Shown here: in pieces, positions 15,758-24,322 of the stretch
Position numbering within the stretch: the first letter of the stretch is position 1
How the letters are laid out: every line of letters starts with the position of its first letter
Origin: Hymenobacter caeli
Lineage (GTDB): Bacteria > Bacteroidota > Bacteroidia > Cytophagales > Hymenobacteraceae
Assembly (NCBI RefSeq): GCF_013294115.1
Contig: NZ_JABSNP010000007.1
Coordinates: forward strand, 161,676-225,675
Direction: 5' to 3'
Length of the DNA stretch: 64,000 nt
Made by a program: the position numbers and the translations under genes
The notes under the pieces: generated by a model
Database searches by the model: none
Told to the model about the DNA's origin: nothing
The model's input: the letters and a program-made list of their open reading frames with translations, nothing else

Positions 15758-18700
15758 TTAGAAGCCAATGTTGAGCCCAGCCGTGTAAGTGCGCGCCTGG
15801 CCCACCGAGTTGCGGTCGACGCCCGCCGCCCCGTTGACGCTGGCGTTGGCCGTGTTATTGGAGGAAATCTCGGGGTCGATGCCCGAGTATTTTGTAACCA
15901 GGGCCGCGTTTTGCACTTGCACGTACACGCGCAGGCTGGCTATTTTGAGCGTATTCAGCAGCGGCTGGCTGAGGCTGTAGCCCAGTTGCACGTTGCGTAG
16001 GCGGGCAAAATCCCCTTTCTCCACATTGGACGACATAACCAATGCCGACCCGTTCGAAACGTTGTCGCCGTACACCACCCGGGGGTACTTGGCGTTTTGG
16101 TCGACGGCGGTCCAGCGCTCCAGAATATCCGTTTTATTGTTCCAGAAGCGCTGGTCGTGCAAGCCCGCGTTCGTACCGTTGTAGATGTAGTTGCCCCCCG
16201 AAAACTGGATGAATACCCCTAGGTCGAAGTTTTTGTAGCGGAAGGTGTTATCGAAGCCCCCGTACCAGGTAGGCAGCACCGGGCCATAGTACACGCCATC
16301 GGTGCTCTGTGTGGGCGCGGCGGTGGTCAGGCCGGTGGCTACGTCGGTCCAGCCCGTGCCCTGGTGGTCGTATTGGGCCACTACGCCATTCGCCTTCTGA
16401 ATCATGCGGCGGCCGTTGGCTGGGTTCACCCCCAGCGACTGCACCGCCAGGACTTCGCCAATGGAATGGTCAGCTTCCAGGAAGTTCACCGTTTCCAGGC
16501 CCGACGTGGCAACGCCAACGCGCTGGCCCTCAGTAGCCAGGCTCAGTACGCGGTTTTTGAGCGTGGTCACGTTAGCGTTTACCGTCCAGCTGAAGGCTTT
16601 CTTTTCGATGGCATTGAAACGGAAGCTGAACTCCACGCCACTATTTACCATCGAGCCGATATTGGCCGAAATGGAGTTGTTGGGAACCCCGCGGGAAGGA
16701 GCCTGCGGTACCGCCAGAATCAGGCCGTCGGCGAGATTGCGGTAGTAGGCCACGTCGCCCGTCAGGCGGTCCTGCAAAAAGCCAAACGACAAGCCGATGT
16801 CCGTTTTCTTGCTGGTTTCCCACTGCAAGTCCGGGTTGCCGGCATTGGTGTAGGCAAGCGTGGCATTGGCGGCATTCAGCCCAGAGGTGTACGTGTTCAG
16901 CGAAGCAAAATCATCCAAGCCATTGACGTTGCCCACTTTACCGTAGCTACCGGTAACTTTCAGGAAAGAAAAAATTTCGCCCAGCTTGCTGGTTTTCCAG
17001 AATTCCTCTTCCGAAATGGCATAGCCCAGCGAGCCGCCGTAAAAGTTGCCGTACTTTTTAGCCAGGGCCGAATAGCCGTCGCGCCGGGCGGTGAAGCTGA
17101 ATAGGTACTTGCGGGCGTAGTTGTAGTTGAGGCGGCCGAAGAACGACGCCAAGTAATTGGTGCCTTGCGCGTTGCCCGAGGAGGCAATGTTAGTAAAGTT
17201 GCCTTCGAAGGTGGTGAAGAAGGGGTCGGCTACCTGGGTGCGGGTGGCGCCCCAGCGCAGTACATCCGTTTTCTGCTGCTCATTGCCGGCGAGGAACGAG
17301 AAGTTGTGGTTGGTGCCGAAGGTGCGGTCGTATTGCAGCGTGTTCTGCCAATCCCAGCGCTTGTTGGTGCGGTAGTAGTTGCTGGCCGAGCCCACTTGGT
17401 AGCTATCACCCGCAATCGGGGTTTGGAAGGCCCTGTCCTCGTAAGAAATGTTGTCGAGCCCGAACTGGGTGCGCAGGCGCAAGCCCTTGATTATCTCCCA
17501 GCTAAGGTAGGTGCTGCCTTGAATCTGGCTGGCCTCCGATGAGAAGTAGTTGTTGTCCAGCTCTACCACCGGGTTGTAGTAGCCCGGCAGCAGCCCGGCC
17601 TGGGTAGGCGAGGTGGGGTTGATGTTGGGGCCCGGGCCGATGCCCGCGTTGCCATTGGGCACGTAGATGCCCGCGTTGTAATTGCCATCGGGGAGGTAGG
17701 GCGCAATGTTGGGCGGCAACACCAAGGGCAGGCGGCCCAGGCCCGCCGTACCAAAGGCCCCGTCGCCGGTCGAGCCCGAGTTGGGCGACAAGTTGCGCGA
17801 GTTGGAATAGTCGAAGCGCAGCCCGACCGTCACTTTATCAAACAGGGTATGGTCGACGTTCAAACGAGCGGCGTAGCGCCGGAACTCGTTATTCTTCAGC
17901 ATTCCCTTCTGATTGGTGTAGTCCACCGACGTGTAGTAGGTGGTCTTATCGGTGCCGCCTGAGAAGTTCAGGCTGTTATTGGTGGAAAGGCCGGTGCGGT
18001 AGATGTAGTCGTACCAGCGCGTGTCCACTGTGTTCCCGCTGGCATCCGTGGCCAGCTTGAAGCTGTTCTCGTTGTTGGTGCCCGGTACAAAAACCCCGCT
18101 AGCGTTGGTGCGGCCCTGGTTGATGTTCAGGTTGTGAACGGCCTCGTTTTTGATGGTAACGTAATCTTGCGCGCCCAGCACATCGTAAAGCCGCACGGGT
18201 TTGGTCATGCCCACCCAAGTATTAAACGAGAGGTGGCCCTGGCCTTTTTTGCCGTGCTTGGTCGTAACCAGGATAACCCCTGCTGCGGCCCGTGAGCCGT
18301 AAATGGCCGTGGCCGAGGCATCCTTCAGCACGTCCATGCTCTCGATGTCATCCGGGTTGAGGTTGGCCAGCGGGTTGTTGGGCACGCTGCCCACCGCCGA
18401 CTGGTTGCCCGTGTACGTCGGGATGCCGTCGATGACGATGAGCGGTTGCGAGCTGAGCGAGATGGAGTTTACCCCGCGCACGCGGATAATGGGCGGGTTG
18501 TTGAGCACCCCGTTGGGGGTGGTGATGTTCACGCCGGGGGCCCGGCCTTGCAGGGCTTGGTCGAAGCTTTGCACCGGCAGGGTGGCAATTTCTTTGCCCG
18601 CGATGGTGGCCACGCTGCCCGTCAGGTCGCGGCGCGACTGCGTGCCGTAGCCCACCACCACCACCTCGTCGAGGCCCGTAAGGTTGGCCACCAGCTTAAT

Positions 18701-18979
18701 GTTGATGGTCGATTGGTCACCGATGCGGGCCTCCTGGCCATCGTAGCCCACGAAGGAAAAAACCAGCGAGGTAGCCGTGGCCGGCACCGACAGGTTGTAT
18801 TTGCCCTCGGCATCGGTCGAGGCCCCCTGCGAGGTGCCTTTTACCACGACGGTCACGCCGGGAATGGCCACCCCATCCGCCCCGGCCACGGTGCCCGAAA
18901 CGGTTCGGTTCTGCGCCCTGAGTTCGTGCGCCGACAGGGCAAGGACCAGCGAAAAAAACAACAGTAGTAGTCTCTTCAT
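15758..18979 (-). CDS. SusC/RagA TonB-dependent outer-membrane receptor
   Basis: A 1073-residue outer-membrane transporter. The signal peptide ends at ELRAQ (about 22). A carboxypeptidase-like domain follows (TVSGTVAGADGVAIPGVTVV to VGYDGQEAR, about 25-100). The plug carries VVVVGYGTQSRRDLTGSVAT and the SusC signature IRVRGVNSISLSSQPLIVIDG at about 190. The beta-barrel runs to the terminal LNIGF. With SusD it should import a bulky ligand energised by TonB. The ATG at 18979 precedes a clean signal peptide; the longer reading with an extra 18 residues is rejected. The preceding 495 bases are AT-rich and carry no anti-sigma gene, so the usual FecR/sigma pairing is absent here. Confidence 0.93.
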   Translation of the reverse strand: MKRLLLLFFSLVLALSAHELRAQNRTVSGTVAGADGVAIPGVTVVVKGTSQGASTDAEGKYNLSVPATATSLVFSFVGYDGQEARIGDQSTINIKLVANLTGLDEVVVVGYGTQSRRDLTGSVATIAGKEIATLPVQSFDQALQGRAPGVNITTPNGVLNNPPIIRVRGVNSISLSSQPLIVIDGIPTYTGNQSAVGSVPNNPLANLNPDDIESMDVLKDASATAIYGSRAAAGVILVTTKHGKKGQGHLSFNTWVGMTKPVRLYDVLGAQDYVTIKNEAVHNLNINQGRTNASGVFVPGTNNENSFKLATDASGNTVDTRWYDYIYRTGLSTNNSLNFSGGTDKTTYYTSVDYTNQKGMLKNNEFRRYAARLNVDHTLFDKVTVGLRFDYSNSRNLSPNSGSTGDGAFGTAGLGRLPLVLPPNIAPYLPDGNYNAGIYVPNGNAGIGPGPNINPTSPTQAGLLPGYYNPVVELDNNYFSSEASQIQGSTYLSWEIIKGLRLRTQFGLDNISYEDRAFQTPIAGDSYQVGSASNYYRTNKRWDWQNTLQYDRTFGTNHNFSFLAGNEQQKTDVLRWGATRTQVADPFFTTFEGNFTNIASSGNAQGTNYLASFFGRLNYNYARKYLFSFTARRDGYSALAKKYGNFYGGSLGYAISEEEFWKTSKLGEIFSFLKVTGSYGKVGNVNGLDDFASLNTYTSGLNAANATLAYTNAGNPDLQWETSKKTDIGLSFGFLQDRLTGDVAYYRNLADGLILAVPQAPSRGVPNNSISANIGSMVNSGVEFSFRFNAIEKKAFSWTVNANVTTLKNRVLSLATEGQRVGVATSGLETVNFLEADHSIGEVLAVQSLGVNPANGRRMIQKANGVVAQYDHQGTGWTDVATGLTTAAPTQSTDGVYYGPVLPTWYGGFDNTFRYKNFDLGVFIQFSGGNYIYNGTNAGLHDQRFWNNKTDILERWTAVDQNAKYPRVVYGDNVSNGSALVMSSNVEKGDFARLRNVQLGYSLSQPLLNTLKIASLRVYVQVQNAALVTKYSGIDPEISSNNTANASVNGAAGVDRNSVGQARTYTAGLNIGF

Positions 18980-19474
18980 GAGTTTAATTATGTGTGGGAA
19001 ATGTTTGCTAGTGTTGCGAATATAGTTGCGCAACTTTAATAGCTACATGTGCTCTTCACAATTAAATCATGTAATTTTCATAAAAAGTCTTAAGTATCTA
19101 TAATTCAATATTTTGGTTAAGTACTTTTATCAAGTAATATTTGCATGATACCGTTCAAGAGAAGGGCCCTGCCCGCCAAGCCCCCTTTGCACCGGGGCTT
19201 GGTGGGCAGGGCCCTAATCGCAGATAATTACTTAATTTTTAAAAATACCCCCTTCTACCAAATGGGCCATCCAGGTAATTTAACTAAAAAAGCGATTGAT
19301 AGGCATTCGATAACAAGGGGTAAATCGAAGAAACGTTATTGCAAGAGATTATTTTCTAGAGCAATTTTTTAGGCAAAAAACGGTCAGCATGCGCTTACAG
19401 ACCACCTTTTTGTTGCGTAAACTGGCCCGGGTACCAAACCCTGATGCCCAAAACCGCTGCGTAGGACCAAGGGC
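18980..19474. other. AT-rich spacer upstream of susC with a long hairpin
   Basis: The spacer is 495 bases long. It is the most AT-rich stretch of the first half and contains the susC promoter on the minus strand. A near-match TATATTCG (about 19017-19024, minus) is seen without a well-placed -33. At 19163-19184 and 19194-19215 a 22-bp stem with one mismatch (AGGGCCCTGCCCGCCAAGCC / complement) forms a strong hairpin that may terminate the SDR transcript. No coding frame is convincing. Confidence 0.55.
19163..19215 (-). terminator. 22-bp hairpin between the SDR gene and susC
   Basis: The stem AGGGCCCTGCCCGCCAAGCC... is paired with its inverse across a nine-base loop (19185-19193), with one G-T type mismatch. 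The stem lies about 260 bases beyond the SDR stop codon on the minus strand and is not followed by a clean T-run, so it is either a terminator or a REP-like element. Confidence 0.45.
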
Positions 19475-20182
19475 CTACCACGGCACGGACTGGTTCTGCC
19501 AGGTCACGAAGCCGCCGTTTTCTTCGGCGTGGAGCTGCTCGGCCAGGCGGATGATGCCGCGGGCCGAGTCGGCGGGCTCCTGGGTGGCGTGGGTGCCGCC
19601 CATGCCGGTGCGCATCCAGCCCGGGTCCACGATGACGGAGAGCACGCCCTGGTGGCCCACTTCGGCGGCCAGGCTGCGCATGTACATGTTGAGAGCGGCC
19701 TTGCTGGCGCTGTAGTGGTAGGGCTCGCCGGAAGCCTTCCAGGTGAGGGAGCCCAGGCCCGACGAGATGCTGACGATGCGTGCCTTGTGGCCGGCCCGCA
19801 GCAGCGCCAGCAGCGCCTGCGTGACGAGCAGGGGCCCCACGGCGTTGATGCGGAAGGTTTCGGCGGCGGCGGCGGCCGTGAGCTGCCCCAGGCCCTGCGC
19901 CACGCCCCCGGGTTGGTACACGCCGGCGTTGTTGAGGAGCACGTCCAGGCCCGCGACGGCCTGGGCGGCGGCCTCGGCGGCGGCGGCAATGGAGGCGTCG
20001 TCGGTCACGTCGAGGGCCAGCAGCACGAGGCGCTCGGGGTACTGGCGGCGCAGGGCCTGCAGCTCGCGGGCGGCCTCGGGCTGGCGGCTGGCGGCCAGCA
20101 CTTGGTCGCCGCGCTCCAGGTACTGGCGGGTGAGTTCGAGGCCCAGGCCCCGGTTGGCTCCGGTGATGAAAATGCGTTGCAT
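19475..20182 (-). CDS. Short-chain dehydrogenase/reductase
   Basis: A 235-residue classical SDR. The glycine-rich cofactor motif TGANRGLG is at residues 7-14, and NNAG follows after the fourth strand (LDVLLNNAGVYQPGG). The catalytic Ser is in SISSGLG, and the YSASKAALNMYMRSLA block supplies the Tyr and Lys. The C-terminal DPGWMRTGMGG loop is typical. These oxidoreductases use NAD(P)H on a carbonyl or alcohol; the substrate is not evident. The ATG at 20182 gives a normal SDR start (MQRIFITGA). The same frame stays open for over 3 kb upstream only because of high GC. It is divergent from the nagB fusion gene. Confidence 0.9.
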   Translation of the reverse strand: MQRIFITGANRGLGLELTRQYLERGDQVLAASRQPEAARELQALRRQYPERLVLLALDVTDDASIAAAAEAAAQAVAGLDVLLNNAGVYQPGGVAQGLGQLTAAAAAETFRINAVGPLLVTQALLALLRAGHKARIVSISSGLGSLTWKASGEPYHYSASKAALNMYMRSLAAEVGHQGVLSVIVDPGWMRTGMGGTHATQEPADSARGIIRLAEQLHAEENGGFVTWQNQSVPW

Positions 20183-20380
20183 GGGAAGGTGGGAGAGGGT
20201 GGGAAACTGCTTGAACGGCCACGTGCCGGAAGAGCGGGCTGCTGGAACCCGCGGCAGTCCATAAAGTTGAGCCGAAGAAAAGCAGGAAAGCAACGCGCCC
20301 GCGTCCGGTGCGGGTGCCGAAGGGATTTGAATGGAACGCCATGGCGCGGCCCGCGCCATCGGCCGCGGGGGCGGCCCACC

Positions 20381-20434
20381 GCGCGGAAGCCCCGCGACGG
20401 GGCCCCGGGTGCCCCCGTCGCGGGGCTTCCGCGC
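20381..20434. repeat. Perfect 22-bp inverted repeat
   Basis: The arms 20381-20402 and 20413-20434 are exactly complementary around CCCCGGGTGC. There is no T-tract on either side, so a factor-independent terminator is unlikely. It sits between divergent genes and may be a REP-like element or a structural barrier. Confidence 0.75.
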
Positions 20435-20493
20435 TTGCCGGGGCCGGGCGGGCCGCCGCGAAACCCCGGCTACCGCCGGGTGCGCCCGGCTGC

Positions 20494-20501
20494 TACATTT
20501 G
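20494..20501 (+). promoter_or_regulatory. -7 promoter element for the nagB fusion
   Basis: TACATTTG is a perfect match to the Bacteroidota TAnnTTTG -7 element, about 108 bases before the ATG at 20609. No TTG is found at the expected -33 distance, so this is a moderate prediction. Confidence 0.45.
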
Positions 20502-20608
20502 CCCGGGCGCGGCCCGCCGGCAGGCGGTGGCCGCGGCGTGCGTGGCTGCCGGATGGGCCCCCGCTGGCCCGCCCGGTTCTCCCAAGCCTTCACCCTCGAA
20601 ATTCCGCC

Positions 20609-22525
20609 ATGAAAGTTTTGAACTACTCCGAAACGACGTTTGAAAAGCTGCCGGTAACCATTTTCGAGGAAGCCGGCGCGGGCGCGGCGCGCGTTGCCGG
20701 CGAGATAGCCGGGCTGGTGCGCACCAAGGCGCAGAAGGGCGAACAAGCCGTGCTGGGCCTGGCCACCGGCTCGTCGCCCATCGGCGTGTACCAGGAGCTG
20801 ATTCGCCTGCACCGGGAAGAGGGGCTGAGCTTTGCCAACGTCGTCACCTTCAACCTCGACGAATACTACCCGATGCCGCCCGACGAGCTGCAGAGCTACG
20901 TCTATTTCATGCACGCGCAGCTGTTCGACCACGTGGACATCCGGCCCGAAAACATCCACATCCCCGACGGGACACTGCCCGTCGAGCAGGTGAGGGAATA
21001 CTGCCTGGCCTACGACAAGCAGATAGAAGCCGCCGGCGGGCTGGACCTGCAGCTGCTCGGCATCGGCCGCACCGGGCATATCGGGTTCAACGAGCCGGGC
21101 TCGTCCATCCAGTCGGCGACCCGGCTGGTGAAGCTGGACCCGCTCACGATTACCGACGCCGCCAAGGACTTCATCAAGGAAGAATACGTGCCGCTGCGGG
21201 CCCTCACGATGGGCGTGGGCACCATCATGAAAGCCCGCCAAATCGTGCTCCTGGCCTGGGGCGAGGGCAAGGCGAAAATCCTGCGGGAAACGGTGGAAGG
21301 CCAGATTTCGGAGCAGGTACCGGCGTCGTTTTTGCAGCAGCACCCCCGCGTGCAGGTGGTGGTGGACCAGTGGGCCGCCCTGGAGCTGACCCGCATCAAG
21401 ACGCCCTGGCTGGTGGGCATGTGCGCCTGGGACGACCGCCTGATTCGGCGGGCGGTTATCTGGCTGAGCCAGCACCGGCAAAAGCCCATCCTCAAGCTCA
21501 CCGACGAAGACTACAAAGACGGCAGCCTGAGCGATTTGCTGGTGGAAGCTGGCCACGCGTACAGCCTCAACCTCAAGGTGTTCAACGCCATCCAGCGCAC
21601 CATCACCGGCTGGCCGGGCGGCAAGCCCCACTCGAACGATGCCCAGCGGCCCGAGCGGGCCGCGCCGGCCCACAAGCGGGTGCTCGTTTTCAGCCCCCAC
21701 CCCGACGACGACGTGATTTCGATGGGCGGCACCCTGCTGCGGCTCGTGGACCAGGGCCACGACGTGCACGTGGCGTACCAAACGTCGGGCAACCTGGCCG
21801 TGTTTGACGACGACGCCCGCCGCTTCGCCGATTTCGCCCTGGATTTCGCGAAACAGCAGCACGGGGACGCGGACGCCCTGCGGCGGGAGCACGCCGAAGT
21901 GGTGGGCTTCCTTCGGCACAAGAAGCTGGGCGAAGAAGACAGCCCGCTGGTGCAGAAAATTAAAACCCTGATTCGCAAGGGCGAAGCGGCCGCGGCCTGC
22001 CGCTTCTGCGGGGTGCGGGAGGCGAACGTGCACTTCATGAACCTGCCCTTCTACGAAACCGGGCAGGTGAAAAAGAAGCCCCTGGGCGCAGCCGACGTCC
22101 AGGCGGTGGTGGACATTTTGCAGGCCATCCGGCCGCACCAGATTTTTGCGGCCGGCGACCTGCGCGACCCCCACGGCACCCACAAGGTGTGCCTGGACGC
22201 CATATTTGCCGCCCTGGCCCGCCTGAAGGGCCCGGCCGCGTGGCTCGAAAACTGCTACCTGTGGCTCTACCGCGGGGCCTGGCAGGAGTGGGACGTCGAG
22301 GAAATCGAGATGGCCGTGCCCCTCAGCCCCGAGGAGCTGCTGCGCAAGCGGCAGGCCATTTTCAAGCACCAGTCGCAGAAAGACAGCGCCGTGTTTCCCG
22401 GCAACGACAAGCGCGAGTTCTGGCAGCGCTCCGAGGACCGCAACCGCGCCACGGCCAGGCGCTACGACCAGCTGGGCCTGGCCGAATACGAAGCCATGGA
22501 AGCGTTCGTGCGGCACCGGTTCTAG
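20609..22525 (+). CDS. nagB: Glucosamine-6-phosphate deaminase fused to a PIG-L/LmbE deacetylase-like domain
   Basis: A 638-residue two-domain protein. The N-terminal about 290 residues are NagB-like (glucosamine-6-phosphate to fructose-6-phosphate plus ammonia), with LGLATGSSPIGVYQEL, FNLDEYYPM and the active-site stretch GIGRTGHIGFNEPGSS. The C-terminal domain is PIG-L/LmbE-like, with the zinc motif HPDDD at 364-368 and DPHGTH ending at residue 525; such domains remove N-acetyl groups. The fusion could couple deacetylation to deamination in amino-sugar use. The Asp that precedes the catalytic His in E. coli NagB is Thr here (RTGH instead of NDGH). This agrees with the Bacteroidota fused type as I recall it. 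The ATG at 20609 matches the usual start. Confidence 0.92.
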   Translation: MKVLNYSETTFEKLPVTIFEEAGAGAARVAGEIAGLVRTKAQKGEQAVLGLATGSSPIGVYQELIRLHREEGLSFANVVTFNLDEYYPMPPDELQSYVYFMHAQLFDHVDIRPENIHIPDGTLPVEQVREYCLAYDKQIEAAGGLDLQLLGIGRTGHIGFNEPGSSIQSATRLVKLDPLTITDAAKDFIKEEYVPLRALTMGVGTIMKARQIVLLAWGEGKAKILRETVEGQISEQVPASFLQQHPRVQVVVDQWAALELTRIKTPWLVGMCAWDDRLIRRAVIWLSQHRQKPILKLTDEDYKDGSLSDLLVEAGHAYSLNLKVFNAIQRTITGWPGGKPHSNDAQRPERAAPAHKRVLVFSPHPDDDVISMGGTLLRLVDQGHDVHVAYQTSGNLAVFDDDARRFADFALDFAKQQHGDADALRREHAEVVGFLRHKKLGEEDSPLVQKIKTLIRKGEAAAACRFCGVREANVHFMNLPFYETGQVKKKPLGAADVQAVVDILQAIRPHQIFAAGDLRDPHGTHKVCLDAIFAALARLKGPAAWLENCYLWLYRGAWQEWDVEEIEMAVPLSPEELLRKRQAIFKHQSQKDSAVFPGNDKREFWQRSEDRNRATARRYDQLGLAEYEAMEAFVRHRF

Positions 22526-22686
22526 GGCCCCGGGGCCGGGGTTTGGCGCCGGGCGGGCGTGAGCGCCGCCGGCAGCGGGTTGCAGCGGCATTTCTTCTCC
22601 AGGGGCAGCTGGATTGGGTCGGTTGCGCGGGAGGGTTGCTTCCTTCGCCGGTGGGGCCGTGCTTCTGCTGCCACCTGAAGAGGTAC

Positions 22687-24012
22687 TTAACGCAGCAGCG
22701 GCAGGGCCCAGTTCAGCAGCAGCACGCCGCCCAGGCCCACCACCGACACGATGGTTTCCATGGCCGTCCACGAGCGCAGCGTGTCCTTCACCGAGAGGTT
22801 GAAGTACTCTTTGTACAGCCAGAAGCCGCCGTCGTTGAAATGCGAGAGCAGCAGGCTGCCCGCCCCGATGGCCAGCACCATCAGGTTGGGGTCGGCGTGC
22901 GAGCGGGCCATGGTGGGCAGCACCATGCCCGCGGCGGTGAGGCCGGCGATGGTGGCCGAGCCCAGGGCCACGCGGATGACGGCCGCAATCAGCCAGCCCA
23001 GCACCAGCGGCGGCAGCCCGGTACCTTGCAGGCCGGCGGCAATTTCGGTGCTCGCGCCGCTGGCCACCAGCACCTGCTTCAGGGCCCCGGCCCCGCCGAT
23101 GATGAGCAGAATCAGGGCGATGTCCTTCACGGCGCTGCCGTAAGCGTCCATGATGCCGGCCATGCGTTTGCCCCGGGCCAGGCCCAGGCTGCCCGTGGCC
23201 ACGCCCACCGACACCAGCAAAATAATGGCCGGCTCGGCCAGAAAGGCCAGCGCCGGGCCCAGCGGGCCCCCGGCCGGCAGCACCGCCCGCAGCCCGGCCA
23301 CGCCCACCAGCAGCAGCACCGGCAGCAGCGACGACACGAAGCTGTTGATGCGCCCCGGCAAGGCGCTTTCGGGCAGGCTCTCGGCCACGAAGCCCGCCAG
23401 CGGCCGCGACACGATGCCCCGGAGCGTGCGCGCGTACAAGGGCCCCGCGATGACGACGGCCGGCACCGCCACCAGCAGCCCGTAGAAGAACGTGCGGCCC
23501 AGGTCGGCGTGGAACTGGGCCACGAGGGCCGTGGGCGCGGGGTGGGGCGGCAGGAAGCCGTGCATCACCGAAAGCGCCGCCAGCATGGGCAGCCCCACGT
23601 ACACGGCCGGCAGCTTGTACTTGTACACCACCGAAAAAATGAGCGGGACCACCAGCACGAAGCCCACGTTGTAAAACAACGGAATGCCGATGATAAAGCC
23701 CGCCGCCATCAGCGTCCACTGAATATTATTGGTGCCAAAGGCCCGGATCATCACGGCCGCAATCTGCTGGGCGGCCCCGCTCTCGGCCACCAGCTTGCCC
23801 AGCATGGCCCCCAACACAATGATAATCACCACCGAACCCAGCGTGTCGCCCAGCCCCTGGTACATGGCGGCCAGCAGCCGGGCGGGCGGCAGGCCCAGGG
23901 CAAAGCCCACGGGTATCGTCACCAGCAAAAACGCCAGAAAGGCATTCACCTTGCCCCAGCTGATGAGCCCGGCCAGGGCCAGCACGGCCAGTAGAATGAT
24001 AACCAGGGTCAT
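22687..24012 (-). CDS. GntP family gluconate:H+ symporter-like permease
   Basis: A 441-residue permease, the usual GntP length, with about 12 membrane spans. It has the family-typical VVIIIVLGAMLGKLVAESGAA, MHGFLPPHPAPTALVAQFHAD and GPALAFLAEPAIILLVSVG. GntP members import gluconate, idonate or related sugar acids with protons; the exact substrate is not readable. The ATG at 24012 (MTLVIILLAVLALAG) begins at the first membrane span; the extra 74 residues of the longer frame are of shadow composition. It converges with the nagB fusion, with 161 bases between, and may have its own promoter in the 310-base gap upstream. No gluconate kinase is nearby. Confidence 0.9.
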   Translation of the reverse strand: MTLVIILLAVLALAGLISWGKVNAFLAFLLVTIPVGFALGLPPARLLAAMYQGLGDTLGSVVIIIVLGAMLGKLVAESGAAQQIAAVMIRAFGTNNIQWTLMAAGFIIGIPLFYNVGFVLVVPLIFSVVYKYKLPAVYVGLPMLAALSVMHGFLPPHPAPTALVAQFHADLGRTFFYGLLVAVPAVVIAGPLYARTLRGIVSRPLAGFVAESLPESALPGRINSFVSSLLPVLLLVGVAGLRAVLPAGGPLGPALAFLAEPAIILLVSVGVATGSLGLARGKRMAGIMDAYGSAVKDIALILLIIGGAGALKQVLVASGASTEIAAGLQGTGLPPLVLGWLIAAVIRVALGSATIAGLTAAGMVLPTMARSHADPNLMVLAIGAGSLLLSHFNDGGFWLYKEYFNLSVKDTLRSWTAMETIVSVVGLGGVLLLNWALPLLR

Positions 24013-24322
24013 GCGGGTGGGAACAATGCGCAGGAAACACGCTGGCCGCGGTTTAGCGCGGAGCGCGTAACTGCTGGCCGACGGATGGGGCGAGTTTGTA
24101 ACTCGCAAAGTAGGCCGGCCAACCTGCGCAAGCCGCCTGGCCGCTGCGCAGCCGTGAGTCGCAGACTCACCCCATGCCGTGGCTCGCAGTTCCGCGCTCC
24201 GCCCTAAACTGCGGCCAGCGCGTCCACTGGCCATTTCCTGGTGCCTGGCCTTTACCAGTTGGGCGCTAGGTCAACAGTTAATCAGAACAAAAGCAAAAAG
24301 CTAATAGCTAACGGCTAATTAA
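24013..24322. other. Spacer with two short hairpins
   Basis: These 310 bases lie between the nitrilase-fusion stop and the GntP start, both genes on the minus strand. Two perfect 7-bp hairpins lie at 24090-24106 (GCGAGTTTGTAACTCGC) and 24154-24170 (GTGAGTCGCAGACTCAC). They look like halves of a REP-type pair. The 24290-24320 end contains 'agctaatagctaacggctaa' words related to the repeat in truB. No gene is seen. Confidence 0.55.

Larger units (their letters stand above)
20183..20608. other. Divergent spacer with a GC-rich inverted repeat
   Basis: These 426 bases separate the SDR gene and the nagB fusion. At 20381-20402 and 20413-20434 a perfect 22-bp stem (GCGCGGAAGCCCCGCGACGG and complement) encloses a ten-base GC-rich loop. 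A TACATTTG element lies at 20494-20501. No believable reading frame is present, although several GC-rich frames are open by chance. Confidence 0.6.

Noticed and set aside
19475..23719. A 1414-codon open frame on the minus strand
   Set aside because: Only its last 235 codons are a real protein (the SDR). The rest lies antisense to the nagB fusion and GntP genes, has Arg/Pro/Gly/His-rich shadow composition, and matches no family.
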